DNA from: Actinomycetota bacterium
GTDB taxonomy: Bacteria > Actinomycetota > Thermoleophilia > Gaiellales > F1-60-MAGs149
Direction: 5' to 3'
Assembly: GCA_947481755.1 (NCBI GenBank)
Contig: CANKHS010000077.1
Location: 1-6,440 of the forward strand
Length of the DNA stretch: 6,440 nt
This document shows, one piece after another, positions 1 to 6,329 of the stretch (its first letter is position 1; every line of letters begins with the position of its first letter). A model generated the notes under the pieces. That model was not told where the DNA came from, did not search any database, and saw only the letters and a program-made list of their open reading frames with translations. The position numbers and the translations under genes were made by a program.

Positions 1-422
1 TAGAGGTCGAAGCCGTCGTCGAGACCGACGCCGCACCCGCTGTTGAGGCCGAAGTTGAAGCAGAGGCCGTTGCCGAGGCCGAGCCCGCCGCCGAGGCTGA
101 GGCTGACGCCGCACCGGTTGCCGCTGCTCCCGTCATCGAAGAGATCGCCGAAGAGGATTTTGCGGGCGAGGCCGCTGAGGTTTACGAAGCAGAGCCCGTC
201 GCCGTTGCTGTCGCAGAAGGCCCGAGCGTCGCTCGCGTCTACATCTGCAAGCACGGTCATCGCACCGTTTCCCTCTGGTCGATCCCCCAGACGTGCCTTC
301 GTCGCGTCAAGGGTCATGTCTGCGGCGAGGCCGTCGTGCCATTGGCCGACGCTCCGGCAGAGGCCAAGGAGAAGATGCTCAACCCGCTGAAGGCCTCCAA
401 GAAGGCCGCCAAGAAGTCCTAA
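1..422 (+). CDS. C-terminal part of an Ala/Glu-rich protein with a Cys/His cluster and a Lys-rich tail (5' partial)
   Basis: The frame with codons starting at base 3 is open from the left edge to TAA at 420-422, giving 139 visible residues; the start lies outside the window. Residues 1-75 (counted from base 3) are almost all Ala, Glu, Val, Pro and Asp, a low-complexity acidic stretch that is probably disordered. A compact segment at about 76-115 follows, with Cys82, His84, His86, Cys98, His105 and Cys107, a spacing that could bind a metal such as zinc. The tail (about 120-139) is basic and ends KASKKAAKKS. Such acidic linkers and Lys/Ala tails occur on several actinobacterial nucleic-acid-binding or ribosome-associated proteins, but I do not recognise this family and the N-terminal domain is missing. 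The Ala/Glu codon composition is what keeps neighbouring frames open here; this frame is preferred because its stop is coupled to the next gene and the Cys/His segment looks like a folded domain. A metal-binding role is inference from residue pattern only. Confidence 0.72.
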   Translation, partial: EVEAVVETDAAPAVEAEVEAEAVAEAEPAAEAEADAAPVAAAPVIEEIAEEDFAGEAAEVYEAEPVAVAVAEGPSVARVYICKHGHRTVSLWSIPQTCLRRVKGHVCGEAVVPLADAPAEAKEKMLNPLKASKKAAKKS

Positions 423-688
423 TGGCAGCGCAAGAGTCGACCAACCCCCGTTCGTTCAACTGGATCGAGCCGCTGTCCGACGACGAAGCCTCGCGCATCG
501 TCTTCTCGCAGCCCGGCGAGATGCTCGACGACGGCGACTGGTATCTCGACGCAACGAGCCCGAAGCGGGGCCCAGTGCTCTCGCTCGAAGGCGAGTTCGT
601 GCCAATGCAGGGCGTCTACATTCGCCGCTCGAAGAACGGCGAAGAGCTTTGGGCACGACTGACGCTCGCCGCCTCCGGCAAGCTCTAA
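422..688 (+). CDS. Small acidic protein of unknown function (88 aa)
   Basis: The ATG at 422-424 shares one base with the preceding TAA (TAATG), an arrangement typical of translational coupling, so I choose this start over an in-frame ATG at 293 that would run far into the upstream gene. The product is short and soluble-looking, with no membrane segment or signal peptide. It is rich in Asp, Glu and Trp: an N-terminal polar stretch, an acidic middle (LDDGDWYLDATSP at about residues 35-47), then a segment of alternating hydrophobic residues at about 52-84 that could form beta strands (GEFVPMQGVYIRR, then EELWARLTL). I do not recognise the family. One-base overlap with the upstream Ala/Glu-rich gene suggests co-transcription and perhaps a joint role, which is inference. 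No Cys is present, so it does not resemble the Cys/His segment of its neighbour. Confidence 0.75.
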   Translation: MAAQESTNPRSFNWIEPLSDDEASRIVFSQPGEMLDDGDWYLDATSPKRGPVLSLEGEFVPMQGVYIRRSKNGEELWARLTLAASGKL

Positions 689-706
689 GTCGTCCTTTCC
701 CTGAGC

Positions 707-731
707 GGTTCGGCCGAGCCTCTCTCTCATC
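707..731 (+). terminator. Possible weak stem-loop terminator after the 88-aa gene
   Basis: Bases 707-711 (GGTTC) can pair with 716-720 (GAGCC), including one G-U pair, around a GGCC tetraloop; the core TCGGCCGA at 710-717 is also a perfect palindrome. A pyrimidine run (TCTCTCTC) follows, but there is no true T-tract. Its position 19 bases after the stop at 688 and before the ABC operon suits a terminator. The stem is only five pairs, so this is tentative. Confidence 0.25.
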
Positions 732-751
732 TGCCCTTCATGATCGTGCGA

Positions 752-757
752 TAGGCT
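752..757 (+). promoter_or_regulatory. Possible -10 element (TAGGCT) for the ABC exporter operon
   Basis: TAGGCT fits the loose actinobacterial TANNNT -10 pattern and lies 35 bases before the ATG at 793. This would place a start of transcription near 764 and a short leader containing the GGAG at 779-782. No convincing -35 hexamer is visible 16-18 bases upstream. Such short motifs are common by chance. Confidence 0.22.
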
Positions 758-778
758 GATTGCTGTTGTAAAGCGGAC

Positions 779-782
779 GGAG
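779..782 (+). promoter_or_regulatory. Ribosome binding site of the ABC ATPase gene
   Basis: GGAG ends ten bases before the ATG at 793, a usable Shine-Dalgarno spacing. It supports the ATG at 793 rather than the in-frame Met codon at residue 5. Confidence 0.6.
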
Positions 783-792
783 TTTCCCCACC

Positions 793-1554
793 ATGAGCAC
801 CGATATGAAGACCACACCGGGCACGACCGCGACGGACGCTGTCGTTGTCGCCACGGATCTCACGAAGATCTATGGCGAAGGTGATTCTGAGGTCCGCGCA
901 CTCGACGGTGTCTCCGTCTCCTTCCCCAAGGGCCAGCTGGCCGCAGTGATGGGGCCGTCCGGCTCGGGCAAGTCCACGCTGATGCACATCCTCGCGGGAC
1001 TCGACCAGCCAACCTCGGGCAGCGTGCTCGTCGATGGCACCGAACTCGCCGGCCTCAACGACCAGAAGTTGACGCTGCTGCGCCGCGACAAGATCGGTTT
1101 CGTCTTCCAGTTCTTCAACCTGCTGCCGATGCTGACCGCCAAGGAAAACATCGAACTGCCAATGAAGATCGCGGGCTCGACGCCCGATCCTGAGTGGCAG
1201 GCCACCCTCGTCGAGGCGACGGGCCTAGGCACGCGCATGTCGCACAAGCCGGCCGAGTTGTCTGGCGGCCAGCAGCAGCGTGTCGCTGTTGCGCGCGCAC
1301 TTCTTTCGAAGCCCGCCGTCATCTTTGGTGACGAGCCAACCGGCAACCTCGATTCCAAGACCAGCAGCGAAGTGCTCGCTCTCTTGCGTCGCGCTGTCGA
1401 CGAGTTCGGCCAGACGGTCATCATGGTCACCCACGATGCGAGCGCGGCGGCAATCGCCGATCGCACGCTCTTCCTCCGCGACGGCAAGATTGTGCGCGAC
1501 GCAGGGCACCTGTCGGCCGGCGAGATTCTCGACACGATCAAGACGCTGGAGTAG
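793..1554 (+). CDS. ABC transporter ATP-binding protein, MacB/LolD/FtsE type (253 aa)
   Basis: This is the cytoplasmic ATPase that powers the adjacent permease. All nucleotide-binding motifs are present in order: Walker A GPSGSGKST at residues 54-62, Q-loop Gln106 (FVFQFFNLLP), signature LSGGQ at 156-160, Walker B AVIFGDE at 175-181 with Asp180 and the catalytic Glu181, D-loop GNLD at 184-187 and H-loop His214. The sequence style (FQFFNLLP, then LSGGQQQRVAVARAL, then DEPTGNLDS) is that of the MacB/LolD family, whose members drive type VII ABC transport by moving substrate outside the membrane rather than pumping it through. Length is slightly above the usual 220-240 residues because of a polar N-terminal extension of about 15 residues. 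The gene ends two bases before the permease start and its last codons carry the permease's Shine-Dalgarno, so both are made from one message. The substrate cannot be read from the ATPase. The enzyme looks fully active. Confidence 0.96.
   Translation: MSTDMKTTPGTTATDAVVVATDLTKIYGEGDSEVRALDGVSVSFPKGQLAAVMGPSGSGKSTLMHILAGLDQPTSGSVLVDGTELAGLNDQKLTLLRRDKIGFVFQFFNLLPMLTAKENIELPMKIAGSTPDPEWQATLVEATGLGTRMSHKPAELSGGQQQRVAVARALLSKPAVIFGDEPTGNLDSKTSSEVLALLRRAVDEFGQTVIMVTHDASAAAIADRTLFLRDGKIVRDAGHLSAGEILDTIKTLE
1548..1551 (+). promoter_or_regulatory. Ribosome binding site of the permease, inside the ATPase 3' end
   Basis: GGAG spans the last sense codons of the ATPase gene and lies immediately before its TAG (1552-1554), with five bases to the permease ATG at 1557. 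Terminating ribosomes would cover this site, which favours coupled synthesis of the two subunits. Confidence 0.6.
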
Positions 1555-1556
1555 CC

Positions 1557-4112
1557 ATGATCGGTCTCGTCCTGCGAGGACTCAGCACGCGCAAGTTGCG
1601 GTCGGCTCTGACGGCTGTCGCAATTCTGCTCGGCGTCACGATGATCTCCGGCACGCTCGTGCTGACCGACCAGATCGATCGCGCCTTCGTGCAGATCTTC
1701 GAGCAGGGCAACTCCAAGATCGACGTGGTCGTCAAGCAGAAGCCGCCGTTCAAGGACGATCAGACCGAGGTCTACCTCAATGCCGATCTCGTCACTGCCG
1801 TGCGCGCCGCCGATGGCGTGCAAATCGCCGAGCCGTACATTCAGGTCCAGGGCTATGTGATCGTCGACGGCAAGCCGATGGATCAGACGGGTGGTGCCCC
1901 AAGTTTTGTGTTCTCCAGCGTGTCGGAGGCACTCAACCCCTACACGCCGATTGAGGGGCGACTGCCGACAGCGAGCGGCGAGATCGCAATTGCCACGCAG
2001 ATCGCGGAGAAATCCAAGGCCAAGGTCGGCCAGTCCGTCACGCTTGCCACGCAAGACGGCATCAAGCCCGTCAAGATCGTCGGCATCGTGCAGTACGGCG
2101 ACGGGACGACGTCACTCGGTGGCTCCACGACCGTCCTCGCGCCGCTGATCGACGTCCAAAACTGGTGGTCGCTGCAAGGCAAAGCGAGCTACATCTACGC
2201 CAAGGCCAAAGACGGTGTCTCCGCCGACGAGTTGAAGGCCAACGTTCGCGCCGCGCTGCCGCAGAAGGACGTGATCGTCCAGACCGGCAAAGAGAACGCC
2301 GATGAGCAGGCGAGCGTCCTCAACAACCTGATCGGCAAGATCATCCGCTACGCCTTGCTGGCGTTCGCCGGTGTCGCCGTGCTGGTGGGTGCGTTCATCA
2401 TCTACAACACGTTCTCGATTACGGTCGCTCAGCGCACGCGCGAATTCGCGATGCTGCGCACGATCGGTGCGTCGCGCCGGCAGATCCTCGGCACTGTGGT
2501 GGGTGAGGCCTTCATCATTGGTCTCGTTGCCTCGGTGATTGGCATTGGGCTGGGCCTGGTCTTTGCCTGGGGGCTCAACAAGCTGTTTGGCGCGATCGGT
2601 TTTGGCTTGCCGGCCACGGGGCTGATCCTGTCGTGGCAGACCGTCGCCGTCTCGCTCGCCGTTGGCGTGGGCATCACTGTGCTGGCCTCGATCTTCCCTG
2701 CCCTGCGCGCAACCAAGATCGCGCCGATTGCGGCGCTCCGCGAGGGCGCCACACTGCCTGTTGGGCGCTTCCAAAAGTTGACGCCGGTGATCGCCATCGT
2801 GATTGCCGTGCTCGGAGCAGCCGGCATGGTCTTCGGTCTCACCAGCGATGCCGACACGACCAGTCGACTCTTGACCCTGGCGGGTGGTGCGATTCTGATC
2901 TTTATGGCCGTCGCGATGCTGGCGCGCTTCATCGTGCGCCCCGTCGTCGGCGTCCTCGCAGTCCCAATCACCAAGGTCGCGGGCGGCGTCGGCAAGCTCG
3001 CCTCTGAGAACGCGGCCCGCAACCCGGCCCGCACGGCGGTCACTGCCGCCGCACTGATGATCGGCATCGGCCTCGTCGTGTTCGTGACGATCTTCGTCGG
3101 TGGCCTCAAGGAGTCGTTTACGGGCGCGATTGATACGTCGCTCAAGAGTGACGTCACCGTTACTGCTCGTGGCTTCGGTGGCTCGCTGCCGGCCGGTGTC
3201 CTCGGAGCCGTCAAGGCCGTGCCTGGCGTGCAGACGGCGTCGCCGGTTGGTGGGACAGTCGTGCAGGTCAACGGCCAGAGTCTCGCCCTGATTGGCGTCG
3301 ATCCCACGACGATCACGGACGTCTACAAATTCGATTGGAACACCGGTTCCGATACCGTCGTCCAGAACCTTGGCGCCGGTAAAGCCTTGGTCGAAGACAA
3401 CATCGCGACGTCCTTGAAGGTCAAGCCGGGTGGCACCATCAAGGTCCAGTCGATCAACGGTGCCACGGCGACGTTTACGGTGGCTGGCACCTATACCGAT
3501 CCGTCGATTCTCAACGGCATTGTCGTCGAGCAGAGTGCGCTCAAGCCGCTCCTGCAGTCGAACGCCACGGGTCTCAACACCGTCTTCGTCAAGGAGGTGC
3601 CGGGCTCGAACGCCGACACGGTGCAGGCGGCAATCGAGAAGGCGCTCGCGGGCTATCCGACGGCGCAGGTGCAGTCGAATGCGCAGCAGAAGGAGCAGGT
3701 CGCCTCGGGCGTCAACACGATCCTCGTCATCTTCTATGCCCTGCTTGCGCTCAGCGTCATGATCTCGCTGTTCGGCATCGTCAACACGCTCGTGCTCTCG
3801 ATCTTCGAGCGCACCCGCGAGATTGGCATGCTGCGCTCGGTGGGTACGACACGTCGACAGCTGCGCGCGATGATCCGCTGGGAGGCCGTCATCACCTCGA
3901 TCATCGGTGGCGTCTTGGGCGTCCTGCTGGGGATTATGTTCGGCTGGGCGGTGTGTAAGGGCCTCGAGAGTGAGGGCCTCTCGTTTGTCTTCCCAACGGT
4001 CCAGATCGTCATCTTCCTCGTGCTCTCGATCGTCGCGGGCATCGTGGCGGCGATTCTCCCGGCGCGTCGCGCAGCGAAGCTCGACGTGCTCGAGGCGCTG
4101 CAGTACGAGTAG
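1557..4112 (+). CDS. ABC transporter permease with two MacB-like core domains and FtsX domains (851 aa)
   Basis: This is the membrane subunit of the exporter encoded with the upstream ATPase. I see about ten hydrophobic segments: near residues 15-36, 263-287, 314-340, 356-382, 408-428, 436-458, 493-516, 720-747, 777-800 and 814-834. Two large extracytoplasmic domains lie at about 40-260 and 517-715, each following one transmembrane helix as in MacB periplasmic core domains. The two halves are an internal duplication: TREFAMLRTIGASRRQI at 294-310 matches TREIGMLRSVGTTRRQL at 753-769, and the helix leading into each core domain also corresponds (about 10-36 and 486-513). The cytoplasmic end LPARRAAKLDVLEALQYE is the usual FtsX-family C-terminus, and a similar FPALRATKIAPIAALREG lies at 380-397. 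The fused form, at about 800-850 residues, contains both half-transporters in one chain, common in actinobacteria. No membrane-fusion or outer-membrane partner is nearby. The substrate is unknown; lipid-linked or peptide cargo is possible from family knowledge only. Confidence 0.94.
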   Translation: MIGLVLRGLSTRKLRSALTAVAILLGVTMISGTLVLTDQIDRAFVQIFEQGNSKIDVVVKQKPPFKDDQTEVYLNADLVTAVRAADGVQIAEPYIQVQGYVIVDGKPMDQTGGAPSFVFSSVSEALNPYTPIEGRLPTASGEIAIATQIAEKSKAKVGQSVTLATQDGIKPVKIVGIVQYGDGTTSLGGSTTVLAPLIDVQNWWSLQGKASYIYAKAKDGVSADELKANVRAALPQKDVIVQTGKENADEQASVLNNLIGKIIRYALLAFAGVAVLVGAFIIYNTFSITVAQRTREFAMLRTIGASRRQILGTVVGEAFIIGLVASVIGIGLGLVFAWGLNKLFGAIGFGLPATGLILSWQTVAVSLAVGVGITVLASIFPALRATKIAPIAALREGATLPVGRFQKLTPVIAIVIAVLGAAGMVFGLTSDADTTSRLLTLAGGAILIFMAVAMLARFIVRPVVGVLAVPITKVAGGVGKLASENAARNPARTAVTAAALMIGIGLVVFVTIFVGGLKESFTGAIDTSLKSDVTVTARGFGGSLPAGVLGAVKAVPGVQTASPVGGTVVQVNGQSLALIGVDPTTITDVYKFDWNTGSDTVVQNLGAGKALVEDNIATSLKVKPGGTIKVQSINGATATFTVAGTYTDPSILNGIVVEQSALKPLLQSNATGLNTVFVKEVPGSNADTVQAAIEKALAGYPTAQVQSNAQQKEQVASGVNTILVIFYALLALSVMISLFGIVNTLVLSIFERTREIGMLRSVGTTRRQLRAMIRWEAVITSIIGGVLGVLLGIMFGWAVCKGLESEGLSFVFPTVQIVIFLVLSIVAGIVAAILPARRAAKLDVLEALQYE

Positions 4113-4118
4113 GGGTGT

Positions 4119-4139
4119 ATGCCCGATGATGTCGGGCAT
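4119..4139 (+). terminator. Perfect 8-bp inverted repeat after the ABC operon (possible terminator or leader hairpin)
   Basis: ATGCCCGA (4119-4126) is the exact reverse complement of TCGGGCAT (4132-4139), separated by TGATG. A U-G pair at each end could lengthen the stem to ten and shrink the loop to three. It starts seven bases after the permease stop, where a terminator would be expected. No T-run follows, so it is not a canonical intrinsic terminator; T-less hairpins have been proposed as terminators in high-GC actinobacteria. It may instead act in the leader of the next gene. Confidence 0.4.
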
Positions 4140-4196
4140 GGCGCGTCGGGTCTTTATGCAGTGGTTTGGCCTCGTCTCGGCGCAGGCCGGTGACCA

Positions 4197-5105
4197 ATGC
4201 TGATCGCGCTGCTCTGGGTCGGGTCGTTTGTCATTGGTGTGGCCTGGCAGTGGCGATCCCCGGAGTCGGCAGCGCCGTGGAACAAGCGGATCTTCAACTT
4301 CTACTTCCACTTCTTCGCACCCGTGGTCGTGTTGTTTGCCTATAGCGTGGTGCCGGCCAACGAGACCACACTGATCGCTCTCGCGGCGGTCATCGTCGCG
4401 TCGTACATCGTGCTCGGGCTCGGTCTGCTCTACGCCCGCGTTGTCGCGCGCGATCGTGGCGAGCAGGGTGTGCTTGCGCTCGGGGCTGGGTTTACCAACA
4501 CGGTCACGCTCGGCTATCCCGTCATCAACGCGGTCTTCGGCCCCGCAGGTCTGGCCTTGCAGGTGTTGTTTGCACAGTTCATGTACCTCGTCCCAATCGT
4601 CTCGGTCTCGACGACGATCGCGGCGCACTATGGCAATGGTTCACGGCCGCGCACGTGGAAGGGCATTGTGCGGCAGATCGTCAACGTGCCACTCGTATTT
4701 GCCGTCATCGCCGTCATCATCCGCGTGGCGGGCTTCGACATCGTCCCGTACGTCGAGCGGCCGACGGACTGGGTCGTCTTCTTGATGGGCCCGGTCGGCT
4801 TTCTCGAACTCGGACTCGCCCTGCCACTCGAGCGCGTCTCGCACGACGTCCACGACCTGTGGCGTGGGGCGGGCCCAATCGTGCTTCGCCTGGCGATTGC
4901 GCCGGCCATCCTGTTTGTCATCCACCTTGCCGTTGGTACTCACATCCCGTCGGTCTTCTACCTCTCGATCGCGATGCCCGCGGCCTTCCACACCCTGATC
5001 CTCGCGCGCGTCTACGACCTGCCGGGCCAGATGATGCGCCTGATCGTCGTCATCTCCACGGTGATCATGATCTCAGCGATCGTGGTCGGCTTGACGTTCT
5101 TCTAG
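4197..5105 (+). CDS. AEC/PIN-like (auxin efflux carrier family) permease, 302 aa
   Basis: The product is an integral membrane protein with about ten hydrophobic segments (near residues 2-18, 33-52, 58-80, 91-115, 117-140, 160-178, 191-212, 227-247, 250-272 and 281-302), the fold and length usual for bacterial AEC transporters. The mid-protein segment FTNTVTLGYPVINAVFGPAG (99-118) fits the family's conserved Asn/Gly/Pro crossover helix. The C-terminal pattern AMPAAFHTLILARVYDLPGQ (259-278), followed by a final helix with an IST motif (286-288), fits the second crossover. The family moves small organic anions such as malate or malonate out of or into cells; the substrate here is unknown. In-frame TGA at 4191-4193 forces the start to ATG 4197, which begins directly with the first helix. 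The upstream GGTGA (4189-4193) could pair with the 16S end but is only three bases away, so initiation may be weak. The gene is co-directional with the exporter, 84 bases downstream, and converges with the aldolase gene. Confidence 0.82.
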   Translation: MLIALLWVGSFVIGVAWQWRSPESAAPWNKRIFNFYFHFFAPVVVLFAYSVVPANETTLIALAAVIVASYIVLGLGLLYARVVARDRGEQGVLALGAGFTNTVTLGYPVINAVFGPAGLALQVLFAQFMYLVPIVSVSTTIAAHYGNGSRPRTWKGIVRQIVNVPLVFAVIAVIIRVAGFDIVPYVERPTDWVVFLMGPVGFLELGLALPLERVSHDVHDLWRGAGPIVLRLAIAPAILFVIHLAVGTHIPSVFYLSIAMPAAFHTLILARVYDLPGQMMRLIVVISTVIMISAIVVGLTFF

Positions 5106-5134
5106 GAAGCGGCCCTGGATCGACCGCGCTGGCT

Positions 5135-6208
5135 CTACGCCATCGGGATGTGCCGCAGAATGTGCGGCTCGACGCGCTCGAGGATCTCTTCGAGCGTGTC
5201 GCCCGTGATCGTCAACCCGTGGTTCTTGAGGCCGATGATCGCGTGGGCTGGATCGGGCTGGATGCGGACGAGGTCGGCGACGGCGTCGGCGAGCTCGGCT
5301 GTGCCACACGGATAGTTGATCTCGGTGGCGTCGACGCCCTCAACCCATGCGTGCACGTGCATGATCGCGCCCACGCTCGGATGCTCCATGTAGACCTTCC
5401 AATGCTCGATCGCATCGACGGACACGCGGCGCGGCTCGATGCCAGGCGGTACCGACATCACCATCGCCTGCGCGGGCTCGTCGTAGTCGGTCACGAGCAG
5501 CATGTCGCGGCCAATGTCCTTCAGGTTCGACTTGTCGACACCCGAGGCGCTCATCCAAAAACGCGTTGCATCCTTACGGGCCGAAAGGTTGCCGTAGGAG
5601 AGGCCACCAATCGAGTAGAGGCGCTTGACGTGCTCGAGGTCGCGCTTATCGAGGTACTTCTCGATTGGGAACGGAGCGGGTAGGAGGTTCATCGCGTCGA
5701 GACGCTGGCCGGCGATCGTCAGCGACTCGGTGATCTCGTCGCCGTTCCACAGCTCGGGCTCGAGGTCGGGATTCCAAATGTTGTCGATCACGAGGTGGCT
5801 CTCGGCCAGTGGTGCGAGGCGCTCGGCGAGCGTTGCGTAGAACGCATCGGAGCCGTCGTCGGCAATCGCGTAGTTGCCCTGCTCCATCGTGCCGAAGCGG
5901 ACCTCGGTGCCAGGTACGACGCGCACAGAGACGTTCGACAGTGCGCGCACGAGGACGGGGTAGTAATCGCTGATTGCCTCGCCGAAATCGGCCGGTGGGG
6001 CGTCGCCCTCGTAGATTGCGGCGCAGAACGTCGTTGCGCTCTCGCGGCGGTACGGACGCACGTTCTCGCGGTCGACGAAGTTACAGACGAGGTTGGCGGT
6101 GCCAAGATCCTCGGTGCGCTCATAGCCACGTGCCACCAGGGCAGCACTAAGGCGGTCGGCGAAGGTGGACAGCGTGTCGGAAACGTTCCCGTAAAAGGCA
6201 AATCGCAT
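5135..6208 (-). CDS. Class II aldolase/adducin-family protein with an extra N-terminal domain (357 aa)
   Basis: The C-terminal half (about 190-357) is a class II aldolase fold. It has the phosphate-loop style GGLSYGNLSARK (201-212), the SASGVDKSNL stretch (220-229), and metal-binding His284 and His286 in MHVHAW with a third His330 in LKNHGLTITG. Aligned by hand to L-fuculose-1-phosphate aldolase, Asp265 falls where the catalytic Glu73 sits, twelve residues before a shared Pro, so the acid/base residue appears to be Asp. The family includes sugar-phosphate aldolases, epimerases and dehydratases; the specific reaction cannot be assigned. Family members are usually 200-260 residues; here about 190 residues precede the fold. 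They begin MRFAFYGNVSDTL and contain alternating hydrophobic strands and helices plus a distinctive stretch (LVIDNIWNPDLEPELWNGDE, 139-158) that suggest a separate folded domain. No signal peptide or membrane segment is seen, so it is cytoplasmic. The start ATG (6208 to 6206) has no Shine-Dalgarno. It converges with the AEC permease, ending 29 bases away. Confidence 0.9.
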   Translation of the reverse strand: MRFAFYGNVSDTLSTFADRLSAALVARGYERTEDLGTANLVCNFVDRENVRPYRRESATTFCAAIYEGDAPPADFGEAISDYYPVLVRALSNVSVRVVPGTEVRFGTMEQGNYAIADDGSDAFYATLAERLAPLAESHLVIDNIWNPDLEPELWNGDEITESLTIAGQRLDAMNLLPAPFPIEKYLDKRDLEHVKRLYSIGGLSYGNLSARKDATRFWMSASGVDKSNLKDIGRDMLLVTDYDEPAQAMVMSVPPGIEPRRVSVDAIEHWKVYMEHPSVGAIMHVHAWVEGVDATEINYPCGTAELADAVADLVRIQPDPAHAIIGLKNHGLTITGDTLEEILERVEPHILRHIPMA

Positions 6209-6214
6209 AGGTTG

Positions 6215-6220
6215 AGGGTA
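6215..6220 (-). promoter_or_regulatory. Likely -10 element (TACCCT) giving a leaderless mRNA for the aldolase gene
   Basis: On the minus strand TACCCT is followed by CAACCT and then the ATG, so transcription would start at or beside the A of the start codon. There is no purine-rich Shine-Dalgarno before this ATG, which agrees with leaderless translation, common in actinobacteria. A GTGACA that resembles a -35 lies further up (plus-strand 6241-6246), but the spacer is 20 bases, longer than ideal. Confidence 0.5.
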
Positions 6221-6290
6221 GCAGCCGGCGTGCCGCAGGTTGTCACGCGCGACGTGTGTACCGGTGGGTGCGCTACATTTCGCTCAGGTT

Positions 6291-6308
6291 CGGTGCCGTT
6301 GGGCACCG
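6291..6308. repeat. Perfect 7-bp inverted repeat in the divergent intergenic region
   Basis: CGGTGCC (6291-6297) and GGCACCG (6302-6308) are exact reverse complements around GTTG. It lies between the divergent aldolase gene and the gene at 6373, 83 bases from the former's start and 64 from the latter's. It could be an operator or an RNA hairpin in the leader of the plus-strand gene. The role is inferred from position only. Confidence 0.4.
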
Positions 6309-6329
6309 CAGATCCACCGAGTGACAGCC

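Noticed and set aside
43..390. Arg/Pro/Ser-rich open frame overlapping the first gene
   Set aside because: Its composition is what Ala/Glu-coding repeats give when read out of frame; it has no Shine-Dalgarno and no coupling to neighbours.
293..421. Upstream ATG (293) as the start of the 88-aa gene
   Set aside because: It would add 43 Arg/Gly-rich residues entirely overlapping the upstream gene; the TAATG junction at 420-424 is the natural start.
870..2054. Minus-strand open frame of 394 codons opposite the ATPase
   Set aside because: It lies antisense to an ABC ATPase with all motifs intact and shows no domain of its own; a codon-bias shadow.
1557..4112. Permease as two genes fused by a sequencing error
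   Set aside because: The frame is continuous, the linker helices between halves are well formed, and duplicated single-chain permeases of about 850 residues are normal in this family.
2112..4628. Very long minus-strand open frame (838 codons) opposite the permease
   Set aside because: It mirrors the G/C-third-position bias of the permease and carrier genes, has a very charged Arg/Asp/His-rich product with no recognisable domain, and spans the boundary of two well-supported genes.
4655..5683. Plus-strand open frame of 342 codons crossing the carrier 3' end into the aldolase antisense
   Set aside because: It overlaps the carrier gene out of frame and runs antisense to the conserved aldolase catalytic core; its product is Arg/Asp/His-rich without motifs.
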